DNA of 64,000 nucleotides from Afipia sp. (GCA_017308595.1 JAFKER010000013.1:108770-172769), one strand, 5' to 3'; numbered from the stretch's first letter, positions 1 through 9,352 are shown. The notes: generated from the letters alone by a model not told the origin. Numbers and translations: made by a program.

Positions 1-1
1 G

Positions 2-2170
2 GGCGGCGTGGAAATTTCCATTCTCTCGGATCGCACCGGAACCATCCGCGCCAATGTCGAAGATATGGAGTGGACGCTGCTTGCGACCGCGTTTCTGGTC
101 ATGCTTGTCGTATTCGTGTTCGTGCGCCGGATGACGCCGACCATCGCGGCGGGCATTTCCGTCCCGCTCGCGCTGGCGGGAACTTGCGCGGCGATGTGGG
201 TCGCCGGATTTTCGATCAATAACCTGTCGCTGATGGCGCTGGCGGTGTCCGTCGGCTTCGTGGTCGACGACGCCATTGTCATGATCGAGAACATGTACCG
301 CAATCTGGAAGAGGGCATGAAGCCATATCAGGCAGCGCTCTTGGGGGCGAAGCAGATCGGCTTCACGGTGCTGTCGATCAGCATTTCGCTGGTCGCGGCG
401 TTCATTCCGCTGATCTTCATGGATGGCATTGTCGGGCGGCTGTTCCGGGAATTCTCGCTGACGCTGACTTTCGCCATTCTGGTCTCGATGGCGGTGTCGT
501 TGACCGTCACGCCGATGATCTGCGCGCACTACATCAAGACGCCCGTCTCGCCGGATGCGACATGGTTCGACCGGCTAGTCGAGGGCAACCTGTCGCGTAT
601 CGTGCGCTTCTACGAGCGGACGCTGCATATAGTGCTGCGGTTTCCGATCCTGACCATGCTGGTGTTCGTCGCGACTATCGCATTGACGGTCACGCTCTAC
701 ATCAAGACGCCGAAAGGATATTTCCCGACGGACGACAGCGGCCTCGTGATCGGCGCAACACGCGCCTCGCCGGACGTCTCGTTTCAGGCCATGCTCGGTC
801 TGCAGCAGAGGATCGCCGATATCGTCATGGCCGATCCCGCCGTGGCAGGTGTCGGTTCGAGCCTTGGCGGCAGCGGAGGGCCGGGCGGGGGCTCGAATAC
901 GGGCCGTATGTTCATCAGCCTGAAGTCGCTTGAGGAGCGCGGCGGCCTGACGACCACGCAGGTCATCGATCGCCTGCGGCGCAATCTCGGCATGGTGCCC
1001 GGCATTCGCCTGTTCATGTTCGCCGCACAGGATCTGCGTGCGGGCGGACGCCAGAGTGACTCCAACTACCAGTATACGCTGATCAGTTCCGATCTCGATT
1101 TGCTGGCGAAGTGGGCACCGATCGTTGCGAAGAAATTCGAAAGCGTCGAAGGCATCACGGATGTGTCGAGCGATCGCGACGCCGCCGGTCTGGCGCTGAA
1201 CCTCTCCATCGACCGGAAGGCCGCCGCCAGCCTCGGCGTGCAGGTTCAGGACATCGACAACGCCCTGAACAACGCGTTTTCGCAGCGGCAGATTTCGACC
1301 ATCTACACCCAGCGGAACCAGTATAAAATCATTCTGGAGGTCGATCCGCGTCTGCAGGGCGATCCGTCGGCACTCGACAGGATTTATGTCGCGGGCTCGG
1401 GTGACGCGCAGGTGCCGTTGTCTGCAGTGGTGAAGATGGAGCGCGGCCTGACGCCGCTGTCCGTCTTCCATCAGGCCTCGTTCCCCTCGAACACCATTTC
1501 ATTCAATGTGCCCGACGGCGTGCCGCTGCAGACGGCAACCGACAACATCCTGCGCGCGGTCGAGGAACTGCATATGCCGGAAGGCATCCGCGGCGAGTTC
1601 GCGGGCAACGCCGCCGACAGCCAGAAGACGGCGAGCAAACAGCCACTGCTGATCCTCGGCGCGCTGACCGCGGTCTATATCGTCCTCGGCGTTCTGTATG
1701 AGAGCCTCGCGCATCCGCTGACCATCATCTCGACGCTGCCGTCGGCGGGACTGGGCGCGCTGCTGGCGCTCCAACTGACCAACACGCCGCTGACCGTGAT
1801 CGCGTTCATCGGCATCATTCTTCTGATCGGCATCGTGAAGAAGAACGGGATCATGATCGTGGACTTCGCGCTGGAGGGCGAGCGGCATCGGGGACTGGGT
1901 TCGGAGGAGGCGATCTTTGAAGCCTGTATCGCGCGTTTCCGGCCGATCCTGATGACGACCATGGCAGCGTTGCTGGCGGCGGTTCCGCTGGTGCTGGCGA
2001 CAGGGCCGGGCACTGAACTGCGCAGGCCGCTCGGTATCACCATCATCGGCGGCCTGATCGTCTCGCAAATTCTTACGCTTTACACGACGCCGGTGATCTA
2101 TCTGCTGATCGACCGGCTGCGCGGCGCGGATCGGCCCACCGCGTCGCCGCAGACAGCGCCTGCGGAATAA
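2..2170 (+). CDS. RND multidrug efflux permease, C-terminal part (5' end outside window)
   Basis: This is the inner-membrane proton-driven pump subunit of a tripartite RND exporter (AcrB/MdtB/MdtC type). The frame is open from base 2, and the GTG at 8 is not the real start. About 720 residues of the usual 1030-1050 are present. They begin just before the TM2-TM6 bundle. The motif VGFVVDDAIVMIEN carries the two adjacent Asp residues of the proton relay. A glycine-rich porter stretch (GGSGGPGGGSNTG) and a second TM bundle with GIVKKNGIMIVDFAL follow. The family works with a periplasmic adaptor and an outer-membrane TolC. The adaptor is presumably upstream, outside the window. The protein ends with a short Pro/Ala-rich tail. 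The class is certain; the substrate cannot be read from the sequence. Confidence 0.93.
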   Translation, partial: GGVEISILSDRTGTIRANVEDMEWTLLATAFLVMLVVFVFVRRMTPTIAAGISVPLALAGTCAAMWVAGFSINNLSLMALAVSVGFVVDDAIVMIENMYRNLEEGMKPYQAALLGAKQIGFTVLSISISLVAAFIPLIFMDGIVGRLFREFSLTLTFAILVSMAVSLTVTPMICAHYIKTPVSPDATWFDRLVEGNLSRIVRFYERTLHIVLRFPILTMLVFVATIALTVTLYIKTPKGYFPTDDSGLVIGATRASPDVSFQAMLGLQQRIADIVMADPAVAGVGSSLGGSGGPGGGSNTGRMFISLKSLEERGGLTTTQVIDRLRRNLGMVPGIRLFMFAAQDLRAGGRQSDSNYQYTLISSDLDLLAKWAPIVAKKFESVEGITDVSSDRDAAGLALNLSIDRKAAASLGVQVQDIDNALNNAFSQRQISTIYTQRNQYKIILEVDPRLQGDPSALDRIYVAGSGDAQVPLSAVVKMERGLTPLSVFHQASFPSNTISFNVPDGVPLQTATDNILRAVEELHMPEGIRGEFAGNAADSQKTASKQPLLILGALTAVYIVLGVLYESLAHPLTIISTLPSAGLGALLALQLTNTPLTVIAFIGIILLIGIVKKNGIMIVDFALEGERHRGLGSEEAIFEACIARFRPILMTTMAALLAAVPLVLATGPGTELRRPLGITIIGGLIVSQILTLYTTPVIYLLIDRLRGADRPTASPQTAPAE

Positions 2171-2228
2171 TTTGCGGCGATGCAACGCGTATGCTGGAAC
2201 CAGAGAGTTCCATCCGCGTTGAGGCGGT

Positions 2229-4157
2229 ATGAAGAAACCGCCGATTCAAGAAGTTGTCGCCGAAACCGGTCAGCCGGTCGAAGCTCCTCCACCCGAAATG
2301 CTGGAACCCGATCCGGGGCTTTCACCGGAAGAAGTCGAACAGCTCAAGCGTGATTATCTGCTGACGCGCTTCTGGATCAGCGCACGCGGTTACTGGGGAT
2401 CAGGCGGCAGCCGGCTCGCATGGATCTTCACCATCGGGCTATTCGCGCTGATCGTTCTGCAAATCACTTTTCAATACGGCATCAATGTCTGGAACAGGTC
2501 GATCTTCGATGCCATCGAGAAGAAGGATGCCTCGAAGGTCTTCTACCTGACCGGCGTCTTCTTTCCGCTCGCCATCGGCAGTGTTGCCATCGGCGTCACG
2601 CAGGTGTTCGCCCGCATGAGCATTCAGCGGCGCTGGCGCGCGTGGCTGACCAATGCCGTCACCTCGCGCTGGTTGAGCAACGGCCGCTACTATCAGCTCA
2701 ATCTGGTGGACGGCGATCACAAGAACCCCGAATACCGGATCGCGGAGGATTTGCGTGTCGCCACCGACGCGCCGGTGGATTTCGCCGCCGGTGTGACGCA
2801 GGCATTTCTTTCGGCGACCACATTCATTGTGGTGCTGTGGACCATCGGTGGCGCGCTGACGGTATCGCTCGGCGGCAGCACCGTCACCATTCCGGGTTTT
2901 CTCGTCATCGCAGCCATCGTGTATGCGGCCATCGCCAGCGGCTCCATGGTCATCATCGGCCGGAACTTCGTCTCGGTGTCCGAAGCCAAAAACCAGAGCG
3001 AAGCCGAATTCCGCTACGTTCTGACGCGCGTGCGCGAGAACGGCGAAAGCATCGCGCTGCTTGGCGGCGAGGAGGAGGAACGCTCCGGCATCGACAAGTC
3101 GTTCGGCAATGTTTTGCGGCAATGGGCACGCCTGTGCGGACAACACATGCGCACCACCATCGTCTCGCAGGGATCGAGCCTGATCGCGCCCGTGATTCCG
3201 ATTTTGCTCTGCGCGCCGAAATTCCTCGAAGGCAGCATGAGTCTGGGGCAGGTGATGCAGGCCGCATCCGCCTTCACCATCGTGCAGGCCGCATTCGGCT
3301 GGCTGGTCGACAATTATCCGCGCCTCGCGGAATGGAATGCGGGTGCGCGGCGCATCGCATCGTTGATGATGTCGCTGGATGGCCTTGAGCGAGCCGAGCA
3401 GGGCGAAGGCATCAACCGCATCCAGCGTGGGGAAACGACCGACGATGCCATGCTCCGGCTGAACGATCTTTCCGTGACATTGAACGATGGCACCGCAGTG
3501 GTCGGAGAATCCGAAGTCGTGATCGAACCCGGCGAACGTGTGCTCGTTGCGGGCGAGTCCGGTTCCGGCAAGAGCACGCTGGTGCGCGCCATCGCCGGTC
3601 TGTGGCCTTGGGGCGGCGGCAGCGTAGATTTCCATCCCGATCGCCGCATCTTCATGTTGCCGCAGAAACCTTATGTGCCGTCCGGCACGTTGCGGCGCGC
3701 CGTGGCCTATCCCGGCGCGGCGGAGGACTGGACCGCGGAGCAGGTCGCCGAGACCCTCGACAAGGTGGGACTTGCGCATCTCAAAGAGAAGGTCGAGGAG
3801 GACGCGCCGTGGGATCAGACGCTGTCGGGCGGCGAGAAGCAGCGGCTGGCTTTCGCGCGGCTGTTGTTGCATCGGCCTGACATCATCGTGCTGGATGAAG
3901 CGACATCCGCGCTGGACGATACCGGGCAGGACAACCTGATGAAGCTGCTTCAAGGCGACTTGAAGGACGCGACCATCATCAGCGTCGCGCACCGCACCGA
4001 GCTGGAAGAGTTTCACAGCCGCAAGATCACGCTGGAACGTCGCAAGGGCGGTGCGAAGCTCGTCAGCGACATCGAACTCATTCCGCGCAAGGGCAAGCGC
4101 CGCCTGCTGGGCGGTTGGCTCCGGCGGCGGCATGCGCCGGCTTCCGGCGCAGCGTGA
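2229..4157 (+). CDS. SbmA/BacA-like ABC transporter, fused membrane and ATPase domains
   Basis: A 642-residue half-transporter. Residues about 55-350 hold the SbmA/BacA-type membrane domain, with several hydrophobic spans and a segment typical of the family around the sequence WRAWLTNAVTSRWL. The C-terminal ATPase has a Walker A (GESGSGKST), an LSGGEKQR signature and a Walker B (IIVLDEAT). Relatives (the YddA and Rv1819c type) move cobalamin, antimicrobial peptides or other hydrophilic compounds across the inner membrane. BacA itself lacks the ATPase, so this is the fused version. The first 45 residues are a Pro/Glu-rich cytoplasmic leader. It starts 58 bp after the RND gene and is probably independent of it in function. 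The substrate is unknown. Confidence 0.9.
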   Translation: MKKPPIQEVVAETGQPVEAPPPEMLEPDPGLSPEEVEQLKRDYLLTRFWISARGYWGSGGSRLAWIFTIGLFALIVLQITFQYGINVWNRSIFDAIEKKDASKVFYLTGVFFPLAIGSVAIGVTQVFARMSIQRRWRAWLTNAVTSRWLSNGRYYQLNLVDGDHKNPEYRIAEDLRVATDAPVDFAAGVTQAFLSATTFIVVLWTIGGALTVSLGGSTVTIPGFLVIAAIVYAAIASGSMVIIGRNFVSVSEAKNQSEAEFRYVLTRVRENGESIALLGGEEEERSGIDKSFGNVLRQWARLCGQHMRTTIVSQGSSLIAPVIPILLCAPKFLEGSMSLGQVMQAASAFTIVQAAFGWLVDNYPRLAEWNAGARRIASLMMSLDGLERAEQGEGINRIQRGETTDDAMLRLNDLSVTLNDGTAVVGESEVVIEPGERVLVAGESGSGKSTLVRAIAGLWPWGGGSVDFHPDRRIFMLPQKPYVPSGTLRRAVAYPGAAEDWTAEQVAETLDKVGLAHLKEKVEEDAPWDQTLSGGEKQRLAFARLLLHRPDIIVLDEATSALDDTGQDNLMKLLQGDLKDATIISVAHRTELEEFHSRKITLERRKGGAKLVSDIELIPRKGKRRLLGGWLRRRHAPASGAA

Positions 4158-4221
4158 TGAAATATCGTGGTGAGCGGCATGGCCGGTTGCCGTTCACCGG
4201 CGCTCAGCGTATAGCCGGGCC

Positions 4222-4962
4222 ATGTCCAAATCGCCCAAAGCCGTTGCCGCCGATGAGATCGAGGAATGCCCGCGCTGCGGCAAGCCGCTGCCGCTGTGCA
4301 TCTGCGACAGCGTCACGCCGATCGCGAACCGCGTCGAGCTTCTGATCCTGCAGCATCCGCAGGAACAGGACCGCGCACTCGGGACGGCCCGGTTGACAGC
4401 GCAGCACTTCGAGAAAGTGACTCACAGGATCGGCTTGTCGTGGCCGAGCCTGTCGAAGGCGCTGGGCCGGACGGCCGATCCGCAGGACTGGGCCATTCTC
4501 TACCTCGGCTCGGCGAAGGTGGCCGATCTTGCGACCGACAAGGACGTGGTCGCGATCAATCGGCAGGGCGAGATCGAGGATCATCAACGCCAGATCCTGA
4601 AAGATATCGAGGGCGTCGTCCTGCTCGACGGGACATGGAGCCAGGCCAAGGCGCTGTGGTGGCGCAACGCCTGGATGCTCCGTTGCCGCCGCATCATCCT
4701 CGGGCCCGCCAAGCCATCGCTCTATGGCAAGCTGCGCAAGGAGCCGCGCAGCGATGGACTGTCGACCATCGAGGCCGCGGGCATGGTTCTTGGCAGGCTG
4801 GAAGGGCGTCCGGACATCGAAGCCGAACTCAACGCGACGTTCCAGCGGATGCTGACGCAGTATCGCGAGGTTCAGTCGTCCATGCCTGAACTCGCACCCA
4901 AGCCGAAGAAGCGCGACTACCGCCGCCCGGAGAACCGGCGCGGGAAGGGCGCGAAGAGTTAG
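4222..4962 (+). CDS. DTW-domain protein, probable tRNA-uridine aminocarboxypropyltransferase
   Basis: A 246-residue protein of the DTW family. Members of this family (TapT in E. coli) transfer the 3-amino-3-carboxypropyl group of SAM to a uridine of tRNA (acp3U). The N-terminus has a putative zinc site, CPRCGKPLPLCIC, and the name-giving motif appears as LLDGTWSQAKAL near residue 135. The C-terminal 30 residues are Lys/Arg/Pro-rich and could contact RNA. The start codon at 4222 is followed directly by the conserved domain. The stop lies 2 bp before the GST gene, which suggests cotranscription. The family is well supported; the exact tRNA and position modified are inferred from homologues. Confidence 0.85.
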   Translation: MSKSPKAVAADEIEECPRCGKPLPLCICDSVTPIANRVELLILQHPQEQDRALGTARLTAQHFEKVTHRIGLSWPSLSKALGRTADPQDWAILYLGSAKVADLATDKDVVAINRQGEIEDHQRQILKDIEGVVLLDGTWSQAKALWWRNAWMLRCRRIILGPAKPSLYGKLRKEPRSDGLSTIEAAGMVLGRLEGRPDIEAELNATFQRMLTQYREVQSSMPELAPKPKKRDYRRPENRRGKGAKS

Positions 4963-4964
4963 CG

Positions 4965-5609
4965 ATGACCATCGTCATTACCGCCTTCGAACGTTCACCC
5001 GACGGCGGTAAGGGACTGGCGCGCGATACGCGCGTGCGCTGGGCGCTGGAAGAAGCCGAACTGCCTTATGACGTTCGCCTCGTGTCCTTTCAGGCGATGA
5101 AGGAGCCGGCGCATCTGGCGCTTCACCCTTTCGGTCAGATTCCGACCTTTGAGGACGGCGACCTTGCTTTGTTCGAAACGGGCGCGATCGTCCTTCACAT
5201 CGCCGAACACCATGGGGGATTGCTGCCCAAAGATGGCAATGCACGGGCACGCGCAATCGCGTGGATGTTCGCGGCGGTGAATACGATCGAACCGCCGATC
5301 CTTGAACTTGTCACTGCGAAAATCCTGGAGGCTGACAAGCCCTGGACCAAGGATCGTCTGCCGCTGGTGATGGATCGCATTCGCGAGCGGCTGAACCAGT
5401 TGTCCGTCCGCATGGGCGAGTCCGCGTGGCTCGATGGTGCGTTCAGCGCGGGCGACCTGATGATGGTGTCGGTTCTGTTGAGACTGAGACCGTCAGGACT
5501 CCTGGACGAGTATCCAAACCTCTCCACCTATGTTGCGCGCGGCGAGGCGCGGCCCGCCTACAAGCGGGCGTTCGCAGCCCAGCTGGCCGTCAACGCGCCG
5601 CTTCCTTGA
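4965..5609 (+). CDS. Glutathione S-transferase family protein
   Basis: A 214-residue cytosolic GST. The N-terminal thioredoxin-like fold includes ALEEAELPYDVRLV and the cis-Pro region GQIPTFEDGDLALFETGAIVLHIAE, where the Glu-Thr/Ser-type element binds the gamma-glutamyl part of glutathione. The all-helical C-terminal domain follows, with FSAGDLMMVSVLLRL as the usual N-capping-box region. The ATG lies 2 bp after the DTW gene stop, so the two are probably translated from one message. GSTs of this length conjugate or reduce electrophiles, and the specific substrate cannot be predicted. Five bases separate its end from the convergent porin gene. Confidence 0.88.
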   Translation: MTIVITAFERSPDGGKGLARDTRVRWALEEAELPYDVRLVSFQAMKEPAHLALHPFGQIPTFEDGDLALFETGAIVLHIAEHHGGLLPKDGNARARAIAWMFAAVNTIEPPILELVTAKILEADKPWTKDRLPLVMDRIRERLNQLSVRMGESAWLDGAFSAGDLMMVSVLLRLRPSGLLDEYPNLSTYVARGEARPAYKRAFAAQLAVNAPLP

Positions 5610-5614
5610 GATTG

Positions 5615-7147
5615 TCAGAACGTGCGGCGCACGCCGACGTTGCCCGAAATCACACCCTGATCCTTGAAATCATAGACCGCGGTCGGCTTGAACGTGCCGG
5701 TCAGCGCACCGGGATTCGCCAGCGTTTGCGATCCGGTGTGAGACTGATCGAGCACCGTGTACATCACCTCCAGGCCGAACGTCAGGTTCTTGACGGGGGT
5801 CCATGCCGTGCGTGTGCCGATCTGCCAGATGTTGAAATCCGGATTGCAACTGTAGCCGTTCGACTTCGGAGAGAGTGCCGTGAACGTCGCACAGAACGCC
5901 GCGGACGCATTCGCGCTGTAGTCGATATGCGTGTAGCTGCCGAAGATGCCGGTCTGCCAGGCGGGCGACCAGTTGTGCAGGAATCCGCCACGGAAACCCC
6001 AGCCTTTTGTCTTTTCGATGCGGCTGCCTGTTGTGTAAACGCCGTCGAGCAGGGACAGCACCGCCATGCCGTTATAGCTCCCGGCGAAATTGGTGCCGCC
6101 GCTGAAGGCATCGAAACTGCTGCCGGTGACACCGCCGATGAGATATTTCACGGCACCGTCGACATAGGTGATGTCCAGCGACAGCTTGTCGCCGGGGCCG
6201 GTCGGCAGTTCCTTCAGTTGAAGACCGCCCATCACCGCGAATCCCCAGACATCGTCCGGATGGCCGTTGGTTTCGACAGGCGCAATGCCGCCGGGACCGG
6301 CATAGTAGTTCGCATGAATATTATGCGCTGCGCCGGACAGTTGCGCAGTGAAGGCTTTCTGGTCGATCCGGATGTTGCCTGTGAAATCCGGAGAGACGTT
6401 GCCGCCATAGGAATTGGTGAACACGCCGCTGAACACACCGGTCGCGGGTTGTGTGAGGCTCGCATTGAGCAACGGCGCACGATTGATGACGCGATTGTCC
6501 TCGATCGCTGCCGAAGCCGAGACGCCGTTGCCGAACTCCCATGTATAGGCGATCTGCGAAATGCCGTTGATGTTGTCGTAACCGCCGATCAGGAACGAGG
6601 TCGCGCTGTTCGCGCCGCTCGATCCCCACGGGGTCTGAAAGATCGAGATGGCTTTGCCGAGGGTGAAGCCGGCAAACTGAACGAACCCGAAGTCCAGTGT
6701 CAGCACGCCCGTGTCCGGCGCAGCGCCGGTGTCGAACTGGAAGCGCGGATTCATGTAGGTCCGCACCACGCCATACTCGGTCTGGGTGCGGGTATCGATC
6801 TGCAGTTCGGTGCGCACGCGGCTCGTGAAGTAGTCGCGGTCGCGCGACTTGGTGCCTTGCGCGTTGCCCTGATCCCAGCCGGGCTTGTTATAGTTGCCGC
6901 CAAGGAGATTCCAATCGGCGCGGACGTATCCGCTCAGCTTGATGCAGGTATCGGTGCCGGGGATGTAGTAATAGCCCGCGCCGTACGCTGAGCAGATTTT
7001 CATATACTGGACCGCCGTGGCCTTAACCGGCAGATCGGCGGCTTGCGCGCCTGCCGTCACAGCGAGGCTTGCCGCCGACGCAAGGGCAACGCGCCCCATC
7101 GGCGAGATCAGCTTTCGGGCGTTTTCCATCACGCGCGTGATCTGCAT
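5615..7147 (-). CDS. Bradyrhizobium-type outer-membrane porin
   Basis: A 510-residue porin of the alphaproteobacterial Porin_2 family. The signal peptide (about residues 1-36) ends in the AQA|ADLPVKA junction shared by rhizobial porins. The signature AVQYMKICSAYGAGYYYIPGT includes the conserved Cys pair region and is followed by CIKLSGYVRADWN. The rest is alternating beta-strand sequence ending in a terminal aromatic (GVRRTF), as needed for BAM assembly. The ATG at 7147 follows a GGGGGCTGAG Shine-Dalgarno; an in-frame TTG at 7162 is less likely. The protein forms a general diffusion channel. It is monocistronic and converges on the GST gene. Confidence 0.93.
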   Translation of the reverse strand: MQITRVMENARKLISPMGRVALASAASLAVTAGAQAADLPVKATAVQYMKICSAYGAGYYYIPGTDTCIKLSGYVRADWNLLGGNYNKPGWDQGNAQGTKSRDRDYFTSRVRTELQIDTRTQTEYGVVRTYMNPRFQFDTGAAPDTGVLTLDFGFVQFAGFTLGKAISIFQTPWGSSGANSATSFLIGGYDNINGISQIAYTWEFGNGVSASAAIEDNRVINRAPLLNASLTQPATGVFSGVFTNSYGGNVSPDFTGNIRIDQKAFTAQLSGAAHNIHANYYAGPGGIAPVETNGHPDDVWGFAVMGGLQLKELPTGPGDKLSLDITYVDGAVKYLIGGVTGSSFDAFSGGTNFAGSYNGMAVLSLLDGVYTTGSRIEKTKGWGFRGGFLHNWSPAWQTGIFGSYTHIDYSANASAAFCATFTALSPKSNGYSCNPDFNIWQIGTRTAWTPVKNLTFGLEVMYTVLDQSHTGSQTLANPGALTGTFKPTAVYDFKDQGVISGNVGVRRTF

Positions 7148-7217
7148 CGACTCAGCCCCCAAAAGGTATCATTTGAGGATTGTTGTCGCGGGGATTATCG
7201 GGAGCAAGATGGAGGGG

Positions 7218-7242
7218 CGCGCCGGGCACGTATCCCGGCGCG
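7218..7242. terminator. GC-rich hairpin upstream of the porin gene
   Basis: A perfect 9-bp inverted repeat, CGCGCCGGG/CCCGGCGCG, surrounds a 7-nt loop. It lies between two minus-strand units: after the small membrane-protein genes and before the porin. On the minus strand no T-run follows, so strong intrinsic termination is doubtful. A separator or mRNA 3'-end stabiliser role is equally possible. Confidence 0.35.
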
Positions 7243-7281
7243 ATTGCGACATTTTTGCAATAAGAGCTTACGGCGCGTGCG

Positions 7282-7443
7282 TCAGCGCCATCCGGCGTTT
7301 TGAACCAGCAGCACGCCCACGATCACCATAAGCGTCACTGCGGTTGCGATCAGCAGGGCCTGCCTGCTCATGCTGCGCCCGATCCACCACAGCAATGCCG
7401 CGCCCATCACGATCGGAACGATGATGTCGAGCGGCGAACTCAT
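7282..7443 (-). CDS. Small membrane protein, unrecognised
   Basis: A 53-residue protein, MSSPLDIIVPIVMGAALLWW at its start, with two predicted membrane spans separated by the basic turn RSMSRQ, ending in QNAGWR. The ATG at 7443 overlaps the stop of the upstream gene (ATGA), so translation is coupled. A longer in-frame start at 7497 would lie inside the neighbour and is not needed. I do not recognise a family. It is probably an inner-membrane protein working with, or regulated like, its neighbour. Confidence 0.6.
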   Translation of the reverse strand: MSSPLDIIVPIVMGAALLWWIGRSMSRQALLIATAVTLMVIVGVLLVQNAGWR

Positions 7444-7772
7444 TTCTTTTCCGCTTCTCCCGGTGGCTGGCGCCGCCGGTTCTGCCATTCCGTCCATTTC
7501 CGTTCACCCCAGCCCAGCCCTTTGGCCAGAGGCCGCTGCAGGAACGGCAGATCCTGTGCAATCAGCAGCAGGCCGAGCGGCAGCATCCACAGGCCGAGAA
7601 CCGGCAGGAAACTGAAAATGCCGCCGAGAATCAGAAGAAGGGCGAGGGGAATCCGCACCCAGCGGGAGGACGGCTGCCGCACCCAACGGACGAATCGCGC
7701 GCCCTTGTCAGGGAGCCGGTCCGCGATCCAGTCGAAATGGCGGTCGAGATCAGCCTTGGCGTCTGCGCTCAC
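7440..7772 (-). CDS. Small inner-membrane protein, unrecognised
   Basis: A 110-residue protein. A soluble acidic/basic N-terminus (DLDRHFDWIADRLPDKGARF) precedes a hydrophobic hairpin of about 35 residues (LALLLILGGIFSFLPVLG followed by LWMLPLGLLLIAQ). A basic C-terminal tail follows. The arrangement, two short spans joined by a Gly/Pro turn, resembles PGPGW-type small membrane proteins, but I cannot assign a function. It starts with GTG at 7772 and has no strong Shine-Dalgarno. The stop overlaps the next gene's ATG, making a two-gene unit. Confidence 0.65.
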   Translation of the reverse strand: MSADAKADLDRHFDWIADRLPDKGARFVRWVRQPSSRWVRIPLALLLILGGIFSFLPVLGLWMLPLGLLLIAQDLPFLQRPLAKGLGWGERKWTEWQNRRRQPPGEAEKK

Positions 7773-8048
7773 TTCAAAACCGCCTGTTCCATTCTGGAAT
7801 CGCCTCGAAAGCTCCTTCGGAAGCTACCTATTGGCTGAGCTATGAGGGCACACGATGGCGCGCAAGATGCAATCTGCTCCCTGACGTCGGGAAACATCCG
7901 CACGCGAAGCCTAACCCTGGTTCGGCTGCAGGTTCCCCTCCATAAATACCTTTTCGGGAGCCTGTTACCGCCACGACACAGACTTGGCGGGAGCTTGGCG
8001 CTAAGGTCGGTATTATTTTATTCCACCCATCTCGTATGGATATTTCAG

Positions 8049-8768
8049 ATGAAACGCCTTGGAATTGCTCTTGGCTTGTCGGTTTTCAGCGCCGCCGTTT
8101 CGTTCGCGGCCGACCTGCCGGTGAAGGCAGTCAGCGCCGAGCCTGTGCAGGTGTACAATTGGTCAGGCATCTATGGTGGCCTGAATGCGGGCTATCAGTG
8201 GAATAGGCTTGATTGGGCGTATTACAATCTCCCCGGTCAAACCATTGCTCGCCGTCCTGACGGCGGTCAGATCGGCGGCCATGTCGGTGCCCAATATCAA
8301 TGGAATCAGTTTGTCTTCGGCGTCGAAGCGCAGTGGCAAACGCGAAAGTTCAAACAAGATGGACCCGATGCTCCCATCTTCGCAGCGGCTTTTGATGCCG
8401 ATATGGCCATCTCGCAACTGGTCATGGTCGGACCGCGCGCCGGTTGGGTTTTCAGCCCGCAATGGATGGTCTACGGAACGGGCGGTTATGCTCAGGCGGC
8501 CGTCCGCTCCGCCTACTATGCCAAGGGCTTTCCCAACGTACCCGCCTTGGTCGATAAACACCGCGACGGCTGGTATGCTGGCGGCGGCATCGAATACCTT
8601 ATCACAAACTGGCTCTACGCCGGCGTCGAGTATCGTCACATCGAGTTCGACACCGATCTGTATTCATCGACTGTCATTCCTGCGACAGGCGCAGCTCGAT
8701 ATATTTCGGCCAATGCAGACATCGTTCAATTTCGCCTCGGTCTGAAATTCGCGCCGTGGCTCAAATAG
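8049..8768 (+). CDS. Omp25/Omp31-family outer-membrane beta-barrel protein
   Basis: A 239-residue barrel. The signal peptide MKRLGIALGLSVFSAAVSFA is followed by the mature start ADLPVKA. The 8-strand barrel signature is NWSGIYGGLNAGYQWN, then GGHVGAQYQWNQFVFGVEAQ, YGTGGYAQA, and the last strand VQFRLGLKF. The frame is open upstream to 7842, but ATG 8049 is chosen because the signal peptide begins there. Relatives in rhizobia and Brucella are abundant surface proteins contributing to envelope stability. A strong terminator follows at 8798. A second family member lies on the opposite strand at 9503, beyond two tRNA genes. Confidence 0.92.
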   Translation: MKRLGIALGLSVFSAAVSFAADLPVKAVSAEPVQVYNWSGIYGGLNAGYQWNRLDWAYYNLPGQTIARRPDGGQIGGHVGAQYQWNQFVFGVEAQWQTRKFKQDGPDAPIFAAAFDADMAISQLVMVGPRAGWVFSPQWMVYGTGGYAQAAVRSAYYAKGFPNVPALVDKHRDGWYAGGGIEYLITNWLYAGVEYRHIEFDTDLYSSTVIPATGAARYISANADIVQFRLGLKFAPWLK

Positions 8769-8797
8769 CGTATCCAGTCATCTCGAAGTTCGGCGAG

Positions 8798-8824
8798 GGC
8801 GCGGGATAATTCTCGCGCCTTTTT
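8798..8824 (+). terminator. Rho-independent terminator of the Omp25/31-like gene
   Basis: A 9-bp stem (GGCGCGGGA with TCTCGCGCC, one G-T pair) with a TAAT loop is followed at once by TTTTTC. It starts 30 bp after the stop codon of the beta-barrel gene and is a textbook intrinsic terminator on the plus strand. Confidence 0.85.
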
Positions 8825-9100
8825 CTTTGACCGCGATACGGGCAGCGATTCCCAAAATCCTGTGACACCAGCGTGGCTCACCAACGAAAGTGAGTGCGGA
8901 AGCCGATGCAGTCGGCAGGAACGCTGGACGGTCAAGCGCAACGGATCAGCCGTGGCCGGCATCGCTGGCGTCGTGCCTTGACGTGCAACCCGATTCTCCG
9001 GCGTGCAGGATGGGAGTTCCAAAAACCGAGCGACCACAGGGAAGGGCTGGCCGGATTAAAGCCAGCCTATGAAGATCGCCATTTAAGTTATTGAATTTGC
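8825..9100. other. Gene-free spacer between the Omp gene and tRNA-Asn
   Basis: No supported gene. Short open frames here have no Shine-Dalgarno and no recognisable domain. On the minus strand this is the region immediately 3' of tRNA-Asn. Confidence 0.5.
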
Positions 9101-9175
9101 TGGCTCCCCGGGCTGGATTCGAACCAGCGACCATTCGATTAACAGTCGAATGCTCTACCGCTGAGCTACCGAGGA
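9101..9175 (-). tRNA. tRNA-Asn (anticodon GTT)
   Basis: A 75-nt cloverleaf on the minus strand. The acceptor pairs TCCTCGG with CCGGGGA, and the discriminator is G with an encoded CCA. The D arm is AGCTCAGCGGTAGAGC. The anticodon stem CGACT..AATCG encloses loop CTGTTAA with GTT as anticodon. The T arm is GCTGGTTCGAATCCAGC. All stems are intact. tRNA-Cys lies 103 bp upstream on the same strand. Confidence 0.97.
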
Positions 9176-9278
9176 ACACTGCTGAAGCAGCAATGGGCCG
9201 CCTATAGCAAAGGCCCCGAGTCTTGCAAAGCGTAAATCGCCCAAAATCGGGATAGTTGCGCGAATGCCTAAGGAAAAT

Positions 9279-9352
9279 TGGAGGCCACGACCGGAATTGA
9301 ACCGGTGTACACGGTTTTGCAGACCGTTGCGTCACCACTCCGCCACGTGGCC
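9279..9352 (-). tRNA. tRNA-Cys (anticodon GCA)
   Basis: A 74-nt cloverleaf on the minus strand. The acceptor pairs GGCCACG with CGTGGCC, and the discriminator is T, as expected for Cys, with an encoded CCA. The anticodon loop CTGCAAA gives GCA, and the T arm is CCGGTTCAATTCCGG. It lies upstream of tRNA-Asn on the same strand and may share its transcript. Confidence 0.97.

Noticed and set aside
2439-4133. A 564-codon minus-strand frame
   Set aside because: Antisense shadow of the SbmA/BacA-like ABC gene, with the Arg/His/Asp-rich composition of a shadow and no Shine-Dalgarno.
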